NCBI GenBank assembly: GCA_937915755.1
Contig: CALGGR010000278.1
Location: forward strand, 1 to 5,834
Direction: 5' to 3'
DNA length: 5,834 nt
Source of the DNA: an uncultured Fretibacterium sp.
GTDB lineage: Bacteria; Synergistota; Synergistia; Synergistales; Aminobacteriaceae
Of this stretch, positions 4,154 to 5,834 are shown one piece after another; the stretch's first letter is position 1, and every line of letters begins with the position of its first letter. The notes under the pieces are model-generated. The model was given only the letters and a program-made list of their open reading frames with translations. It was not told the DNA's origin and searched no databases. A program made the translations under genes and the position numbers.

Positions 4154-5107
4154 GTGTTTGTTTTGAAGAAGTACTCTGTTTCCTTCTCGGCATTTCTGTT
4201 GGTTCTTGTCCTTGCTGTTCCGTCGTTTGCCAAGCTGAAGATTACGGTTTTGGCGGAGAACAGCCACAACATCAATCCAAGTTTGATCAATGAGTTCGGT
4301 TTTTCCGCGTTGGTCGAGTACGGGGATGAGAGGGTGATCTTCGACACGGCGAAGGCGGGCGGTATGCTGCCCAACGCTGAGCAAATGGGTCTCGATCTGG
4401 AGCACGTGGATGTTATGATGCTCAGCCACGCCCACTATGATCACTGCGGCGGCGTCCTTCCCTACTACGACAAATTCGGCGTCCTCAATAAAAAGCTCTT
4501 CGTCAGTACGAATTTCTTTAAGTACTCCGACAACAAGTACTACGAGGATCGCGTAGGCCGGAAGTTTGACTTTACCGATGGCACGAAGGGCTTCTTCAGC
4601 GTTTCCATCAAGTTCAACGAGGAAGCACTGCGAACACGGGGAGTCGAAGTCCACCACATGACTGGGGATACCTGCAAGCTCACCAAGGATATGACAATCC
4701 ACACCAACTTCCTGGTCCCGCAGGAGGTTTTGGACAAGACCAACATGTTCATCAAGAATGTGGACAAGTACATCCCTGACAATTTTGACGAGGAAATTGC
4801 TCTCGCCATCGATACGCCCAAAGGGATTGTCGTCGTCACAGGCTGCTCTCACACTGGAGTGCTGAACATTGTCAACACCATTCAGCGGCGCACCAACCAG
4901 AAAGTCTATGCCGTGCTTGGAGGGTTCCACCTCCTCAACGCCTCTGAAGAGCAGATTCAGGGCGTTATCGACCGTTTCAAAGAGCTGGGTGTTGAGCGTA
5001 TCGGCATGTCCCACTGCTCAGGCCCGCTGGCAGGTAAGATGTTCATCGAGCAACTACCCGACCGTGCTTTCCCCTATGAAACCGGTTGCGTGTTTGAGAT
5101 TGACTAA
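4154..5107 (+). CDS. Exported metallo-beta-lactamase-fold hydrolase (COG1237-like)
   Basis: This 317-residue protein begins with a Sec signal peptide: K5-K6, hydrophobic core to about residue 22, and S24-F-A26 before the likely cleavage. The mature part is a metallo-beta-lactamase fold: F63-D-T-A-K-A-G near the entry strand, S91-H-A-H-Y-D-H-C-G-G (metal ligands H92, H94, D96, H97), T229-G-C-S-H-T-G with H233, L255-G-G-F-H-L with H259, and M285-S-H-C-S-G with H287. This order is that of the COG1237 group, often named after a methanopterin-pathway (dihydropterin ribofuranosylaminobenzene phosphate) synthase. That name is weakly supported for exported members, and the substrate here is unknown. 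All metal ligands appear present, so it is probably an active enzyme outside the cytoplasm. The GTG at 4154 lacks a clear Shine-Dalgarno sequence; a TTG at 4163 would shorten it by three residues and keep the signal peptide. It is monocistronic, with its own promoter and terminator. Confidence 0.85.
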   Translation: MFVLKKYSVSFSAFLLVLVLAVPSFAKLKITVLAENSHNINPSLINEFGFSALVEYGDERVIFDTAKAGGMLPNAEQMGLDLEHVDVMMLSHAHYDHCGGVLPYYDKFGVLNKKLFVSTNFFKYSDNKYYEDRVGRKFDFTDGTKGFFSVSIKFNEEALRTRGVEVHHMTGDTCKLTKDMTIHTNFLVPQEVLDKTNMFIKNVDKYIPDNFDEEIALAIDTPKGIVVVTGCSHTGVLNIVNTIQRRTNQKVYAVLGGFHLLNASEEQIQGVIDRFKELGVERIGMSHCSGPLAGKMFIEQLPDRAFPYETGCVFEID

Positions 5108-5130
5108 GCAGCAATCTTTCAAGAATATTT

Positions 5131-5165
5131 TACCGGTGATAGCACACGCTGTCCCCGGTATTTTT
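5131..5165 (+). terminator. Rho-independent terminator of the MBL-fold hydrolase
   Basis: TACCGG at 5131-5136 pairs with CCGGTA at 5155-5160. Inside it, after one unpaired base on each side, GATAGC pairs with GCTGTC (one G-U) around an ACAC loop. TTTTT follows at 5161-5165. It lies 24 bases after the stop codon. Confidence 0.9.
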
Positions 5166-5271
5166 AGGGCAACGGCATTTACTTTTTGAGAGTAAGTTTT
5201 AGATATTAAGGTATAACAGTAACGAGTCTAAAAGAAGCGTCGCAGGGAATGACGGATATTCGGAGAACACG

Positions 5272-5572
5272 AATAATATTATTATTAAAGATTTATGCAC
5301 TGTTATATATGGAGGCTAGGACTTTGAAGGTATAAAAAGAGTTTTGCAGAGAAAAGGAGGAATTATTGAAGGGGTTTCTTAAACTACCAAACTGTATTCT
5401 TGAAAGAGATACGTTTCGACGAATTTTTGAAAAGATTAACAAGTCTGAACGTTCCATGTGCTTTAAGGAATGTGTAAAAGTGGAAAGGGATAAGCGTTCA
5501 GTTGTAGCGATAGATAAGAAAACAATTTATAGCAATGTCAGTAATGAGCATAGAGCCTATCATGTTATTTAG
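5272..5572 (+). pseudogene. ISAs1-family transposase remnant (H-repeat type)
   Basis: The readable block F-L-K-L-P-N-C-I-L-E-R-D-T-F-R-R-I-F (about 5372-5430) is a degraded form of the ISAs1-family F-L-x-L-P-N-G-I-P-S-H-D-T-F-x-R-V-F signature. V-V-A-I-D-K-K-T-I further on matches the A-I-D-G-K-T strand carrying the first catalytic Asp, codon 5513-5515. Upstream the homology continues in another frame: I-K-D-L-C-T-V-I-Y-G-G, an in-frame TAG at 5317-5319 where the family often has Trp, and D-F-E-G-I-K. One extra A in the run at 5334-5338 then shifts into the main frame (K-E-F-C-R-E-K). The frame stops at 5570-5572 soon after R-A-Y-H-V-I, so roughly the last two thirds of a 370-residue transposase, including the remaining catalytic residues, are missing. 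AAGGAGG before the TTG at 5366 lies within former coding sequence and is probably not a real ribosome-binding site. The remnant is inactive. Confidence 0.8.
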
Positions 5573-5589
5573 TACCTAATTGTATTTTA

Positions 5590-5605
5590 CCGCTATACCG
5601 CTATA
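5590..5605. repeat. Eight-base direct repeat, two copies
   Basis: CCGCTATA occurs twice back to back, in AT-rich sequence just after the transposase remnant. Confidence 0.7.
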
Positions 5606-5626
5606 TATTTAAACATATTAACATAT

Positions 5627-5668
5627 TCATAGAAGTATTTTCATAGAAGTATTTTCATAGAAGTATTT
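5627..5668. repeat. Three perfect tandem copies of a 14-bp unit
   Basis: TCATAGAAGTATTT is repeated three times without mismatch at 5627, 5641 and 5655, followed by a few more matching bases. It lies in an AT-rich stretch with no gene between the transposase remnant and the right-edge gene. Iteron-like function is possible but nothing else supports an origin; simple slippage is the likelier cause. Confidence 0.85.
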
Positions 5669-5763
5669 TATAGAGATTTAACTACATATCTCTAAAACTT
5701 TATCAGCATTCTTTATAACATAATGCTAATAACCCTTGAAATTGCTCATATTTTCAATTTCTG

Positions 5764-5832
5764 CTAAAATAAAAATTTAGCTTCGACAGCGTCTCCTGAA
5801 ACGTGGTCTTCACTGAAGTCGAGTCCATCACC
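5764..5832 (-). CDS. 3' end of a gene entering from the right, possibly a beta-barrel protein
   Basis: The last 22 codons before a TAG at 5764-5766 are open to the window edge. They have a striking purine (mostly G) bias at first codon positions and higher GC than the AT-rich stretch to the left, so I read them as coding. The peptide begins G-D-G-L-D-F-S-E-D-H-V and ends V-E-A-K-F-L-F. A C-terminal Phe after alternating hydrophobic residues is typical of outer-membrane beta-barrel proteins, but so short a piece cannot prove this. Another minus-strand frame (stop at 5754) is also open but lacks the codon bias. Downstream, 5738-5761 can form a seven-pair AT-rich hairpin without a U-tract. Confidence 0.4.
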   Translation of the reverse strand, partial: GDGLDFSEDHVSGDAVEAKFLF

Positions 5833-5834
5833 GC

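Noticed and set aside
4106..5014. 302-codon open frame antisense to the MBL-fold hydrolase
   Set aside because: It lies wholly opposite a gene with all family motifs, has no recognisable domain, and its Val/Asp/Glu/Leu-rich content follows from the codon bias of the real gene.
5354..5368. AAGGAGG and TTG as a real translation start for a 68-residue protein
   Set aside because: Family similarity continues upstream of the TTG in the same frame and, after a frameshift, beyond it, so this is interior transposase sequence resembling a ribosome-binding site by chance.
5627..5668. Iterons of a replication origin
   Set aside because: There are only three short copies, with no replication gene or DnaA-box cluster seen nearby.

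Overview
The window looks like an accessory (genomic-island or decayed-prophage) region of a bacterium that exports proteins through Sec signal peptides. I cannot fix the taxon. Codon use and the transglycosylase and Rpn variants would fit an anaerobic Synergistota- or Clostridia-like genome, but that is a guess. Gene density is low, several genes are truncated or frameshifted, and GC-rich genes alternate with AT-rich spacers (3797-4153 and 5166-5760), as in turnover regions.

Left part (1-1687, minus strand): remnants of phage or conjugative-element genes. In transcription order these are a 94-residue ArdC N-terminal-domain protein, a short stem-loop, a BRO-N (phage antirepressor-type) domain protein that loses its C-terminus, a coding-like but unrecognised stretch with a run of ten G residues on the coding strand, and an unrecognised 240-residue protein. 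The last two overlap in different frames and may be one frameshifted gene.

Middle (1687-2477): a truncated lytic transglycosylase on the minus strand interlocks head-on with a plus-strand ORF of unknown function. A small secreted protein follows, with its own promoter and an inverted repeat over the -10 box.

Defence-like pair (2480-3854, minus strand): a sigma70-type promoter, then an Rpn-family PD-(D/E)XK nuclease, then a stand-alone HIRAN-domain protein. The Rpn gene carries six 12-bp repeats and, inside its 3' third, a well-formed Shine-Dalgarno and ATG that would make a separate 79-residue C-terminal protein. This matches the intragenic-antitoxin arrangement reported for E. coli Rpn proteins and is the most interesting signal in the window.

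Right part (3960-5834): a good promoter, a leader of about 160 nt containing a 10-bp hairpin, and an exported metallo-beta-lactamase-fold hydrolase ending in a strong intrinsic terminator. Beyond it lie an ISAs1-family transposase remnant with an in-frame stop and a frameshift, AT-rich sequence with short tandem repeats, and at the right edge the last codons of a minus-strand gene whose C-terminus could be that of an outer-membrane beta-barrel. No tRNA, rRNA or CRISPR array was seen.
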